From positions 1 to 64,000 of the forward strand of contig JAEPQP010000001.1 in NCBI GenBank assembly GCA_017640485.1: a stretch of DNA of 64,000 bases, in the 5' to 3' direction. The notes beneath the pieces were generated by a model, which ran no database searches, was not told the DNA's origin, and saw nothing but the letters and a program-made list of their open reading frames with translations. Numbering within the stretch: position 1 is the first letter of the stretch; each line of letters starts with the position of its first letter. The position numbers and the translations under genes are program-made. Positions 35,735 to 45,614 of the stretch are shown one piece after another. The stretch is from Phycisphaerales bacterium (GTDB lineage: Bacteria > Planctomycetota > Phycisphaerae > Phycisphaerales > UBA1924).

Positions 35735-38473
35735 TTAGTTGAACGGGAGATCGACAGAGAAGGTGAATAGACGGGATTTGTCGGTGTCTTCTTTGACGAT
35801 CGGGAAACCGAAGTCGAACGCGAGCGGCGCTGGTGAGAGCGCTGGCATGAAGATGCGGAACCCGAAACCAACCGAGACGCGGTAGTCGTCGAATCCTGGA
35901 TCGAAGGAGACGGTTCCTGAATCGACGAAGCCGACGATGGAGAGGATGTCTTCGTAGATGGGTTGCTGGACTTCGGCGCCGAGGAAGAAGAGGTAGGTGC
36001 CCCCGACCGGGTCATCGGATGGGAGCCCGTTGTCGTTGCGGATACCTTTGGGTGAGATGGTGCGGAACTCGAAACCTCGGAAGTCTTGGCCGCCGGAGTA
36101 GAAGCGTTCGTAGGTTGGGGTGTCGTCGCGTCCCTGCGGGATGTACCCGATCTCGGTGCTGAGTTTGAGGATGGTTGATCGGTTGAGATAGTCTTCGCGG
36201 ATCGGGACGAAGGTGTTGTGCTTGACGCGGAATGGGGTGTAGGTGAAGTCGCCCCCGACTTGCTCGACGGCGATTGAAGACTTGGAGCCCTTGGTCGGGC
36301 GGACATTGGAGTCGAGTGTTGTGCGGACGAGCGAGGCGCTGAGTCCGACGAGGGTTGTTTCGTCGGAGACTCTGAAGATGTCGACTGGGCGCGAGGGCTC
36401 GATGTCTCCGAGTTCGATCTGGTTGTAGCGGAAGTTGAGTCCGCCGGTCCATCGTGTCCCGAAGCGTCGTCCGAGTCCGAGGGTGATGCCGGCGCGTTGT
36501 TCGTCGAACTCGTCGAAGTCGCGTCTGCGGAAGAAGGCACTCGCGGAACCGGAGTACTTGGATTCCATGAGGTAGGGTTCGGTGAGTGAGATCCGGTAGG
36601 TCTGGACCTCGTTGCCGGGGAGGGCTTCGATCTGGAAGGTTTGTCCGCCGCCACGGAAGGCGCGTCCTGCGAAGAACTCTCCGAACGAGTCGGGAGTATC
36701 ACGGATATCGAAGTTGCGCTGGGTGATCGCGATGCGTCCGATGACACCCGAGTCTGAAGACACGGCTCCGCCGAGGTCGAAGCTGCCTGTGTTGGTTTCT
36801 TCGATCTCGATGAGCACATCGCGGAAGGTTGATTTGTCTGGAGGGGTGAGTGTCAGAGAAATCGGATCGAGCGGCGCGATGTCTGAGCCATCGGTAGGTG
36901 AGGATTCATTCCCTTCGTCGTCGATCGTGATGGTGCGCGATCTACGTGCTCGTGGTACGAACTCGTCGTCCCAGACTTCTGCGAAGAACTCGACCCCGGA
37001 TTCTTGAGGGGTGACCTTCGCGCCCGTGCGGTCGTTGAAGAGTCGGAGGAACTGGAGCCGCTTCTTGCTGCGCTCCATCGCAGTCGAGTCGAGCGGGCGC
37101 GTTGGTTTGAGTTCGATCTGTCTGCGGATGACTTCTTGGCGCGTCAGGTCGTTGCCTTGGATGATGACTTCGCCAACGCGTGAGCGTTCTCCTTCGGAGA
37201 TCGCGACGACGAGATCAACGAGCGGTTCGTTCTCGTCGCGCCGTTCGAGTCGTTCAACGACGGCGTCGATGTATCCCATCTGGCCGTAGGCATCACGGAT
37301 GATCTTGATGGATTCGTCGAGGTCTTTGAGCGAGTAGACATCACCCGGCTTGATGGTCATGAGTCCCGCGATCTGTGGGCGTGCGAAGATTGGTTCGGAG
37401 CCTTCAGGGGTCGCGATATCGACCTGGACCTCACGCATCGTGTAGAGCGGTCCCTCTTCGATGAGGTAGGTGATGATCGCTTCGCGTCCGTTGGGCGCGG
37501 GCTGGATCAAGCGGTCGGCGCGGATGTCGAGGTAGCCACGATCGCGGTAGAAGGTGATGAGTTTCGCGATGTCCACATCGAGGACGGTGTCGTCGAGTTG
37601 TCCTCGGCGGAAGATGTTAGCTTTTTTCGTTTTGATCTCTCGACGGAGTTTCTTGTTCTCGAAGGCTTCGTTTCCGCTGAAGCGGATGCCGGTGACTTTG
37701 AGTCGGTTGCCTTCGAGGACGCGGAAGATCACGAGTCCGGTGTCGGCGAGCTCTTCTTCGTCGATGTTGACGCGGACATAGTAATAGCCCTTGTTCCGGT
37801 ACAACTCTTCGATGCGTCGTGCGGAGCGGTCGATCTGGAATCGGTCGATCGGGGTTCCTGAGATGACATCGATCACGCCTCGGATTTCGGCGTCGTTGAT
37901 TTCGGTGTTCCCGGTGACCTGCACATCGATGACCTGCATGCGTTCGAGGAGATCGAATGCGATATCAACGGATCCGTCGTCCGTGAGTCCGGCGTAGATC
38001 TCGACGCGTTGGAAGAGTCCGAGTCGGTTGAGTTGGCGGATATCGTCGCGGACCCGGTCGGCGTCAAAGATCGAGCCTTGGGTGGATCGGATGATGTTGA
38101 TCGCTTGCTGCTTTGCTTCGGGACTCAGCGGGGTACGGTCTCCCTCGGCGGTGATGGAGCCTCGGACCTGGACACTCGCGATCGGGCGATTCTCGTAGAT
38201 CTCGATATCGGAGGCGATGCTCGGGTTGGTCTGGGTGTCTGAAGTCGGCTGCGCCGATGCGATCGGGGTGGACCATCCGAGTGTGCATCCACAGAGGATG
38301 GTGAGCATCGCGGCGCGGGAGACCACTGAGCGTGATGATCGGCGAAGAACAGGATGGATCGCACGGGGCGCGGGGACAGACATGTGAGGGGGACGATACA
38401 CCGCTGGGAGGAGATGTACCATCGTTTTTGGAGAGGAATCACAGAAGTCAGAGACTTGGTGCTGTGCTGACAT
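35735..38473 (-). CDS. bamA: Outer membrane assembly protein BamA (Omp85)
   Basis: Successive POTRA-like segments; barrel motifs FYSGGQDFRGFEFRTISPKG, GGTYLFFLGAEVQQPI, DDYRVSVGFGFRIFMPALSPAPLAFDFGFP. Start may be 38383. Confidence 0.92.
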   Translation of the reverse strand: MSAQHQVSDFCDSSPKTMVHLLPAVYRPPHMSVPAPRAIHPVLRRSSRSVVSRAAMLTILCGCTLGWSTPIASAQPTSDTQTNPSIASDIEIYENRPIASVQVRGSITAEGDRTPLSPEAKQQAINIIRSTQGSIFDADRVRDDIRQLNRLGLFQRVEIYAGLTDDGSVDIAFDLLERMQVIDVQVTGNTEINDAEIRGVIDVISGTPIDRFQIDRSARRIEELYRNKGYYYVRVNIDEEELADTGLVIFRVLEGNRLKVTGIRFSGNEAFENKKLRREIKTKKANIFRRGQLDDTVLDVDIAKLITFYRDRGYLDIRADRLIQPAPNGREAIITYLIEEGPLYTMREVQVDIATPEGSEPIFARPQIAGLMTIKPGDVYSLKDLDESIKIIRDAYGQMGYIDAVVERLERRDENEPLVDLVVAISEGERSRVGEVIIQGNDLTRQEVIRRQIELKPTRPLDSTAMERSKKRLQFLRLFNDRTGAKVTPQESGVEFFAEVWDDEFVPRARRSRTITIDDEGNESSPTDGSDIAPLDPISLTLTPPDKSTFRDVLIEIEETNTGSFDLGGAVSSDSGVIGRIAITQRNFDIRDTPDSFGEFFAGRAFRGGGQTFQIEALPGNEVQTYRISLTEPYLMESKYSGSASAFFRRRDFDEFDEQRAGITLGLGRRFGTRWTGGLNFRYNQIELGDIEPSRPVDIFRVSDETTLVGLSASLVRTTLDSNVRPTKGSKSSIAVEQVGGDFTYTPFRVKHNTFVPIREDYLNRSTILKLSTEIGYIPQGRDDTPTYERFYSGGQDFRGFEFRTISPKGIRNDNGLPSDDPVGGTYLFFLGAEVQQPIYEDILSIVGFVDSGTVSFDPGFDDYRVSVGFGFRIFMPALSPAPLAFDFGFPIVKEDTDKSRLFTFSVDLPFN

Positions 38474-38653
38474 TCGTTTGGGATTGGTCTTGCGGACAGA
38501 GTGCGTGCGGAAAGATTGGAAACTTTTGTGTGGTTTCTGGTCTGGGTGTCATTCCCTATATATCGTGTCCGCTGCTTCAGGGACGCTGTGCGGGTCTGTG
38601 GCCGAATGATTGTGCAGATTTGTGGACTGATTATCATCTGGGGACACGGCTTG

Positions 38654-39088
38654 ATGCAACACAACGAGACCTCTTCGACCGGTTCAGTGGGTGCGATGGC
38701 GCGCGTTGCGCGGCGTATGCACTGGGCGCTGCTCGTCGGTCTCGGGGGTTTGACGATGATCACTGGGATCGGGGTGCTCGTCTCGCTGATGAGTCCTGAG
38801 AACCTGCAGTCTGTCCCGACCGTTGCGCTGGTTTCGGTGCTTGTGCTGCTGTGCGTGCCTGTTCCGGTGCTGATGCTGGAGCGGACTCACCGCAAGCACG
38901 CGGCGTTCGCGTCCGATCGGCAAGAAGACCAATTGATCTCAGTCGATCAGGATGCGGGATTGACGACCCTCTCGATTGTTGGACGCGATCGCGATTCGGT
39001 GATTCACGCGTCGCAAGTGCCTCACCAATCAGGGTTTGAGTCGCATCGCGGAGTCCGCGCAACGACACAGCGCAAGCGAGCGGTCTGA
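38654..39088 (+). CDS. Small hypothetical membrane protein
   Basis: Two TM segments (WALLVGLGGLTMITGIGVLVSLM; ALVSVLVLLCVPVPVLML). Start at internal ATG of ORF 38501..39088. Confidence 0.5.
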   Translation: MQHNETSSTGSVGAMARVARRMHWALLVGLGGLTMITGIGVLVSLMSPENLQSVPTVALVSVLVLLCVPVPVLMLERTHRKHAAFASDRQEDQLISVDQDAGLTTLSIVGRDRDSVIHASQVPHQSGFESHRGVRATTQRKRAV

Positions 39089-39125
39089 TCGCTTGGCTGA
39101 ACTCAAGTGATTGTTATTCAAGCGT

Positions 39126-40295
39126 TTAGCTCAGATTCACAGGCATCACGACATAGACGAAATCGGATCCGGCTTTGAAGAGTCCTGGCTTGTTGCCGGA
39201 CTTGAGCTCGATCATGACTTCGGAGTCGTTGACGACTTTGAGCGCGTCGGTGATGAACGCGGGGTTGAATCCGATCTCGATGTCGTCCCCGTCGTAGGCG
39301 GCGAGTTCGACTTGGATGGTCGCTTCACCCATTTCTGGGGCTCTGGATGAGAGCTCGAGCGATTTTTCACCGCCGTTGAACGCGAGACGGACGCCTCGGG
39401 ATTCTTCGTTGGTCAGCAGTGCAGCACGGCGGACGGCTGACGCGAGGACATCGCGGTTGAAACTGACCTTGATGTCTTGGTCCTTGGGGATGACATCTTC
39501 GTAGGGAGGGAAGGTGCCTTCGACGAGGTTGGAGGAGAGGGTCGCGCGAGCATCGGTTGGGTCTTCGCCGAACACGATGACGGCTTGGTTGTCGGTCACG
39601 GCGATGTGGACCGCTTCGTTCTCGTCTGCGGTGAGTTTTTGGATCATCGAGAGTGCTTTGGAGGGGATGATGCACTGCGCCGGATCGCCTTTGGAGTCGA
39701 TGGTCGCGTGGCACTTGGCGAGTCTGCGGCCGTCGGTTGCGATGAGATCGAGCTTCTTTCCGTCGCGAACCAGGAGGACGCCGTTGATCGCGTAGCGTGA
39801 GTTCTCGCGGGCGGCCGCAAACAAAGTGCGTGCGATGAGGGTATCAAGGGTCCCCGCTTCGAGCGAGAAGATGGATTTGGCGGCTGGTGAAGAGGCGGAT
39901 CCTTTGGAGACACTGCTGAAATCAGCGAGTTGTGGGAAGTCCGCGGCGTCGAAGCCGTGGAGTTGGAAGTGGGCGTCTGCGCCGCGGATATGCGTGGTTT
40001 CGCCTGAGGATTTGATGGTGAGGGTGGGTTCGTTGTCCTCAGCGGAGATGATCTGGCGGAGTTTGTCTGCGGGGATCAGGGCGCTGCCTTCTTGCTCGAC
40101 TTCGACGCGTGCGATGCGGACAGAGAGAGCGATCTCGGCGTCGGTCCCGGAGAGGACGAGTTCGGGACCCTGCGCGTCGGTGGTCGCGGTGAGCTTGATG
40201 CAGGTGAGCTGCGGGCGTGGTGATCGCGAGGCGACAACGCCAGAGACTTGATTGACCGCTTCGAGCAGTGCTGCCCGCTCGCAGATAACTTTCAT
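39126..40295 (-). CDS. dnaN: DNA polymerase III beta subunit (sliding clamp)
   Basis: MKVICERAALLEAVNQVSGVVASRSPRPQLTCIKL; ENSRYAINGVLL; C-terminal FVYVVMPVNLS. Confidence 0.95.
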   Translation of the reverse strand: MKVICERAALLEAVNQVSGVVASRSPRPQLTCIKLTATTDAQGPELVLSGTDAEIALSVRIARVEVEQEGSALIPADKLRQIISAEDNEPTLTIKSSGETTHIRGADAHFQLHGFDAADFPQLADFSSVSKGSASSPAAKSIFSLEAGTLDTLIARTLFAAARENSRYAINGVLLVRDGKKLDLIATDGRRLAKCHATIDSKGDPAQCIIPSKALSMIQKLTADENEAVHIAVTDNQAVIVFGEDPTDARATLSSNLVEGTFPPYEDVIPKDQDIKVSFNRDVLASAVRRAALLTNEESRGVRLAFNGGEKSLELSSRAPEMGEATIQVELAAYDGDDIEIGFNPAFITDALKVVNDSEVMIELKSGNKPGLFKAGSDFVYVVMPVNLS

Positions 40296-40581
40296 AGGGA
40301 GGCTCCAGACCGGCCTATTCGGCCGATTTTTGTGTTCATAAGTTTAGCAGGATGGGTCTGAGTTGGCTTGGATCAGGGTCGGATTGTGTGGTGTTTCATG
40401 CGTCTGGTTGGGGGGCAAGTTGGGGGGTTGGATTGGATGGGGATGGTCGAACTGGGTTGAGGCTGGCTCGTCTTCGGGGTGTTGTCTGGAATATGTGTCA
40501 ATTTCTGTCGTGCCGGAGTGAGCAAGCATGATGCCAGCGATGAGGTGTGCTAGGATGGGATGAAGAAGAACAACTTACCCG

Positions 40582-40668
40582 CGACGCCGCGCTCCGGACC
40601 CTTTTTCCTCTCGTGAGGCCGGTGGAGGGGTCCAGGAAGGGCGGCAGCGTCGTTTTTGGAGGTCCCCC
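40582..40668 (+). promoter_or_regulatory. Structured 5' leader of transketolase gene
   Basis: Outer stem CGACGC (40582-40587)/GCGTCG (40647-40652) followed by TTTTT, inner stem GGACCC (40596-40601)/GGGTCC (40628-40633). Shine-Dalgarno GGAGG lies immediately after the T-run. Confidence 0.4.
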
Positions 40669-40669
40669 T

Positions 40670-42640
40670 ATGTCATTTGAAGCCGCCGTGCATGCCCAAG
40701 CAATTGAGATTGATCGTCTGTCGTTGGAGATGACTGCTGCCGCGGGCACTGGTCACCCGACGAGTGCGATGAGTATCGGTCACATCGTGACGACGCTGAT
40801 GTTCTCGTCGATGCGTTGGTCTCCGGATTACCCGAACTACCCGACGAGCGATCGTCTGGTGTTGTCTGAGGGTCACGCGGTCCCGGCGGTCTACGCCGCG
40901 ATGGCGACGCTCGGGGTTGTGGTCGGTCCTGAGGATGATCGCAGGAAGCTGACGGTTGATGATCTGAGCACGCTGCGTGAGTGGAACTCGGTTCTTGATG
41001 GTCATCCGAATCCGATGGAAGGCGTGGACTTCTTTGATGCCGCGACCGGTTCGCTTGGTCAGGGATTGAGTGTCGCGGCGGGTGTTGCGAAAGCGGCGCG
41101 TCTTGATGGGACTGATCGCCGCGTGTACTGCTTGTGCGGCGACGGCGAGGTTCGCGAGGGACAGATCGCTGAAGCGATGGACTTCATTATCGATCACCAG
41201 CTCACCAATGTGTGCACGATCGTGAACTGCAACGAGTACGGACAAGCGGATCGGGTGTCTGGTCAGCAGAGTCCTGAGGTGCTCGCGGCGAAGTTCGAGG
41301 CGTACGGCTTCGAGGTTCACAGCATCGATGGTCACGATCCGGCTTCGATCAAGGGATGTTTCGATCGCTTCGCGGAGGTCTCTGCGGATGTGAACGCGAA
41401 ACCGATTGCGGTCATCGCGACGACTGTGAAGGGATGGGGGTGCCCATCACTGCAGGGAGGAGGATGGCACGGCAAGCCCGCGACTGGTGAGGCGCTGGAG
41501 AAGGCGATCAACGAACTCAACGAGGCACGCATCGAGTTGACCTCGTCGCTCGCGGGATCGGATCAGTTCACGATCGATCCTCCAGCACAGGCTCCAGAGC
41601 GTCCGGTTCCGAGCGATGATCTGCTCACGCTCGCGGAAGCGATGAAAGAACTCGATATGGAGAATGTCCTCCATACTGGGAAGTTCGCGACCCGCAAGGC
41701 GTACGGCGTGGCGCTGCGGGCGCTTGGAGCGACCAACCAGGATGTGGTTGTGCTCGACGCGGATGTGTCCAACTCAACCTTCTCCGAAACCTTCGCGAAG
41801 AACAAGGACAACGCGGATCGGTTTGTGGAATGCAAGATCGCTGAGCAGAACATGATCAGTGTCGGCGCTGGGATGAGCGCGGGCGGGAAGATCCCGTTCT
41901 GCTCGAGCTTCGCGAAGTTCCTGACCCGCGCGTACGACCAGATCGAGATGGCGATGAACTCGGGCGCGAATCTCAAGATTGTCGGTTCGCACTCTGGCAT
42001 CACACTCGCGGCGGATGGTCCTTCGCAGATGTCGCTCCCCGATGTCGCTTGGTTCCGTTCGCTCTCGCTGGCGACCGATCATCGCGGGAACCCGGGGTGC
42101 TATGTGCTCCAGCCATCGGATGCGTACGCGGCGTACGCGCTCACCGCGACGATGGCCGAGTATGAAGGCATGTGCTACATGCGGACGCTTCGTGCGGATA
42201 CCGAGCTGCTCTACTCCGATGATCATGTGTTCAACCTCGGCGGGTTCGAAACACTCGCGCAGGGACGCGACATCGTGCTCGCGGCTTCGGGGATCATGGT
42301 TCACGAAGGAAACAAAGCGGTTGAGCTCCTGGACAAAGCAGGGGTCTCGGCGACGCTGCTCGATATGTACTCGATCCCGTTCGATACCGACAAGCTGCTT
42401 GATATCGTCGCGGAGAACGGCGGGTTCGTGGTGTCGCTCGAAGACAACTACGGCGGCGGACTGGGCTCGGCGATCGCGGATGCACTCATGGAATCCGGTG
42501 ACGGGTTCGAACTCGCGCAGATGTATGTCAAGCGGATCCCGAAGAGCGCTCGCACTCCAGAAGAGATGCTCCAGATGTGCGGCTTGACGGCTGAGGACAT
42601 CGTCAGCAAGGTCATGACCCTGTTGGGTGTTCCTGTCTAA
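40670..42640 (+). CDS. tkt: Transketolase
   Basis: TAAAGTGHPTSAMSIGHIVTTLM; CLCGDGEVREGQIAEAMDFI; VLDADVSNSTFSETFAKN. ATG at 40670 has GGAGG upstream. Confidence 0.92.
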   Translation: MSFEAAVHAQAIEIDRLSLEMTAAAGTGHPTSAMSIGHIVTTLMFSSMRWSPDYPNYPTSDRLVLSEGHAVPAVYAAMATLGVVVGPEDDRRKLTVDDLSTLREWNSVLDGHPNPMEGVDFFDAATGSLGQGLSVAAGVAKAARLDGTDRRVYCLCGDGEVREGQIAEAMDFIIDHQLTNVCTIVNCNEYGQADRVSGQQSPEVLAAKFEAYGFEVHSIDGHDPASIKGCFDRFAEVSADVNAKPIAVIATTVKGWGCPSLQGGGWHGKPATGEALEKAINELNEARIELTSSLAGSDQFTIDPPAQAPERPVPSDDLLTLAEAMKELDMENVLHTGKFATRKAYGVALRALGATNQDVVVLDADVSNSTFSETFAKNKDNADRFVECKIAEQNMISVGAGMSAGGKIPFCSSFAKFLTRAYDQIEMAMNSGANLKIVGSHSGITLAADGPSQMSLPDVAWFRSLSLATDHRGNPGCYVLQPSDAYAAYALTATMAEYEGMCYMRTLRADTELLYSDDHVFNLGGFETLAQGRDIVLAASGIMVHEGNKAVELLDKAGVSATLLDMYSIPFDTDKLLDIVAENGGFVVSLEDNYGGGLGSAIADALMESGDGFELAQMYVKRIPKSARTPEEMLQMCGLTAEDIVSKVMTLLGVPV

Positions 42641-42677
42641 GCGTGACTCAGTTCTCAGTATGAATCAATACACATTG

Positions 42678-42705
42678 AAAGCCCCGGTTTCGGCCGGGGC
42701 TTTTT
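42678..42705 (+). terminator. Intrinsic terminator after transketolase
   Basis: GCCCCGG-TTTCGG-CCGGGGC-TTTTT. Confidence 0.85.
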
Positions 42706-42747
42706 GTGTGTGGAAATGGGTTGGTTTGGGGATTGGTGAGGCGCATG

Positions 42748-42785
42748 AAAAACCCCGCACCAACATGAAGGGAGTTGGCGCGGGG
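42748..42785 (-). terminator. Intrinsic terminator (minus strand)
   Basis: CCCCGC-CCAAC stem with A5 on the + side. Confidence 0.75.
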
Positions 42786-42814
42786 CTGTGATTGGAAAGA
42801 TCTTCAGCGGCTGG

Positions 42815-45280
42815 TTATGGGCAGCCGTTGGAGTAGGACTGGAGGAACCCGGAGATATCGAAGAAGTCGAAGAATCCGTCGTTGTTCCAGTCGGCGACTG
42901 GGTCCTGGTTGCTGAATGCGGTCAGGAACGCGGAGATGTCGAAGAAGTCGAGCTGGCCATCGGTGTTGAGGTCCGGTCGGCATGCGACGATGGTGATGGT
43001 CTCAACGCCTGCGACCCAGTCGTTTCCTGAGTTCGGGTCGACATTGTCTGTGTCAGTCGCAATGAAGCCGAGCCAGTAGGTGCCTGGGGCGATGGTTGGA
43101 GGAAGCGTGAAGTTCGAACTCACCCAGTGGTTTCCGCCCGGAGCGAGTCCGACATAGTTGCGGGTCCCGATCTGGGTGTCACTGGTCGAGATGAAGTTGT
43201 TGGTCGATGCACGGAAGTCGAGATTCACTCCTGATGAGGTCGCGGTCCCGACATTGGTGGTCCGGTGGGTCAGGTTGATGGTTTGACCCGGGTAATAGAC
43301 ACCCGCGCTGTACACGGCTGAAGTTGCTTCGAGATCCGGCAGTGGTTCTGGTTCAGTGGTGAATGACCAGACTGAACCTGTTGTTGTGCCTGCGGAGTTG
43401 TTGGAATCGACGCGCCAGTAGTAGGTGGTGTTCCAGTCCAACGGCGGGAGGTTCCATGCGGAGCCCACAGTCGAGACGAGGAACTCGCCGGCGTCTGGGG
43501 TTGGGTCGGTCCCGAAGTAGACGGTCGATGAGGTGGCGCGAGCGCCGGCGGTCCAGTCAAGGTTCGCGTTCTCATCAACATTGGTCGCGCCGTTGAACGG
43601 CGAAACGACCGATGCTTGTCCGGGCGCCCCAACAGTGACGGTGATCTGCTGAGCGTCCCAGGTATCGGTGTCGTCGTTGGTGGTTGTTCCCGGAAGTCCC
43701 GAGTCTGCGATCACACCGATCCAGTAGGTGCCCGGAGCGGTATCGATCGGGATGAACGGAGCGGGGACGACGAAGTTGACATTGTTCATCGCGCCGAAGT
43801 CGCGGTTGTTCCAGTCCCAGGTCGCGAGGAGGGTGTCTCCTGTTGAGATGTTGTTGTTGGATGAGAGGTACACACGCAGGCGGTAGTCCTGCGGTGCAGG
43901 GTTCGCGTTGGTCGCGTTGATCATCTTGACATCAAAGACATCGTTCATCGCGGTACCCGCTTGGACGGTTGTTGATCCACGCGCACGCATCATAAGTGGC
44001 TCCCAGTCTTCGGAGCTGGTGCGGGTGTTGTTCTCGAAGTTGACCATATCGGTGGTGAACTGTTCCCAGAGCTTGCAGTAGTAGCCTCGGGTGGTTCGGT
44101 TTGAGGTTGAACAGACGGAGTGTGCGTAGCGGTTGTCGCCGTCGATGTAGTACATCGCGGAGCCGGACATGCCACCCCAAACGGTGTCGAGGCAGTTGCC
44201 TCCACCGGTGTTGAGTTGCATCTGGTTATCTGGGCACGCATCGACTGATCCGAACCAGTAGTACATGGTTCTGCCGTTGTGAAGACCCGGGGTCGGGCAG
44301 TTCTGTGATGGGTACGAGAAGTTGTGGTAGGTGCGTGCTTGGATGGATGCGCAGCTGCCACCCCATGCCCATGCGTACCAGCCGGTGAGCATCCCGATGT
44401 TGCGCGAGGTGCCGCGCGAGATGCGGATGAGTCCCGCGTCGCGATCGGTGTTGCCGTTGTTGATGTAATCGGAACCAGCGAGGAACGCGGTCCCTGTTGC
44501 GTATCCGAAGTTCTCGATGACTTCGTCGCCGTCTGGGGCGCCGAATGGTCCGTTGTTGGAGTCACCGTCCCATGCTGGGTAGACATAGACGATATCAGCG
44601 AAGCTGTTGATCGTGATGCCGTTGGGGACTCTTGCGTAGACACAGTGAGCTGCGGTCAGGACGACACCAGGGTCTTGCATAGAACCCGAGCACGCGAACC
44701 AGCGTTGGATGCCGTTGACATCGGTGAAGCGCATGATGAGCTTCACATTGTATGAGCGTGGTGCGGATTCCAGAGCGCTGGCAACAGACATGGTCCCGAA
44801 ACCTGCTGGATTCTGGAGATCGCCTTGGAAGGGCATGACCCCGAAGTAGTCTTGCTCGATGCTCTGGCCGCCGATTCGTCCTGAAGGCATCTGCTGCGGG
44901 AGGATCTCGGTGTATCCGGTTTCCGCATCGTAGAAGATGGCGCTGTTGTCCATATCAACCGGGAGGATGCCGGGAGCTGGGTTCGGCTCCGGCATCGGCA
45001 TCGGCGGGATCTGGTCCAGCGGGGGGTGCATCGGGCGCGGAGCCTCGGCGTCAAAGACCTGCTGGTCTCTGAAGAACTGGGGGATGTTGTTCCCGGAGTT
45101 TGGGAGCCCGGCGTCGCGTTCGACGACGATCGGGCGGATCCCTTCGGGCATTGCCTGCTGGACCGGTGCGCCGATCGATTGGGTGCCGGCGGCTGCGAGG
45201 AACGCTGCTCCGGCGAGGGTTCGATGGAATAACTTTCCGATTCGTGTTCTCTTCATCGTATGATTCTCCTGCGCGTTCAT
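42815..45280 (-). CDS. Secreted trypsin-like serine protease with CARDB-like domains and C-terminal dockerin-like domain
   Basis: VVLTAAHCVYA, DRDAGLIRIS, WGGMSGSAMYYID (His/Asp/Ser regions); LPDLEATSAVYSAGVYYPGQTINLTHRTTNVGTAT (CARDB-like); C-terminus DLNTDGQLDFFDISAFL...DWNNDGFFDFFDISGFLQSYSNGCP. Confidence 0.85.
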   Translation of the reverse strand: MNAQENHTMKRTRIGKLFHRTLAGAAFLAAAGTQSIGAPVQQAMPEGIRPIVVERDAGLPNSGNNIPQFFRDQQVFDAEAPRPMHPPLDQIPPMPMPEPNPAPGILPVDMDNSAIFYDAETGYTEILPQQMPSGRIGGQSIEQDYFGVMPFQGDLQNPAGFGTMSVASALESAPRSYNVKLIMRFTDVNGIQRWFACSGSMQDPGVVLTAAHCVYARVPNGITINSFADIVYVYPAWDGDSNNGPFGAPDGDEVIENFGYATGTAFLAGSDYINNGNTDRDAGLIRISRGTSRNIGMLTGWYAWAWGGSCASIQARTYHNFSYPSQNCPTPGLHNGRTMYYWFGSVDACPDNQMQLNTGGGNCLDTVWGGMSGSAMYYIDGDNRYAHSVCSTSNRTTRGYYCKLWEQFTTDMVNFENNTRTSSEDWEPLMMRARGSTTVQAGTAMNDVFDVKMINATNANPAPQDYRLRVYLSSNNNISTGDTLLATWDWNNRDFGAMNNVNFVVPAPFIPIDTAPGTYWIGVIADSGLPGTTTNDDTDTWDAQQITVTVGAPGQASVVSPFNGATNVDENANLDWTAGARATSSTVYFGTDPTPDAGEFLVSTVGSAWNLPPLDWNTTYYWRVDSNNSAGTTTGSVWSFTTEPEPLPDLEATSAVYSAGVYYPGQTINLTHRTTNVGTATSSGVNLDFRASTNNFISTSDTQIGTRNYVGLAPGGNHWVSSNFTLPPTIAPGTYWLGFIATDTDNVDPNSGNDWVAGVETITIVACRPDLNTDGQLDFFDISAFLTAFSNQDPVADWNNDGFFDFFDISGFLQSYSNGCP

Positions 45281-45614
45281 ACATCGGGTCTTCCACTAGA
45301 CCGATCTATCGAATCGCGATTCAGCATCCGAACCGAATGTGCGTCGGTGGATGGTTCTGGTTTGGTTGTTGAACAGACCAACCGTTCTTTGATTGTGATT
45401 TCCAAAAAACTCTGCGGTCAGAATAGACCGGTCGATGGTATGGCATCGAGTTGGTGCTTGGACACACACGGTCAACAGCGCGGCGCGCAATTTTGAAATC
45501 TTTGCGCGCGATTTATTACACTCTGTTTTTCAAGAGCTTTGTAAGCGCGTTTCTTTGTGCTACTTCTGTTGGCTAGTAACGCTTAGGTTTGTGCGCACTT
45601 TGTTGAAAACTTTT

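Noticed and set aside
35323-36819. 498-aa Ser/Thr/Arg-rich minus-strand ORF
   Set aside because: Off-frame reading of bamA and skp; low-complexity composition.
40582-40668. TPP riboswitch in front of transketolase
   Set aside because: The conserved CUGAGA and GAUCUGGAUAAUGCCAGCG-type core is not present.
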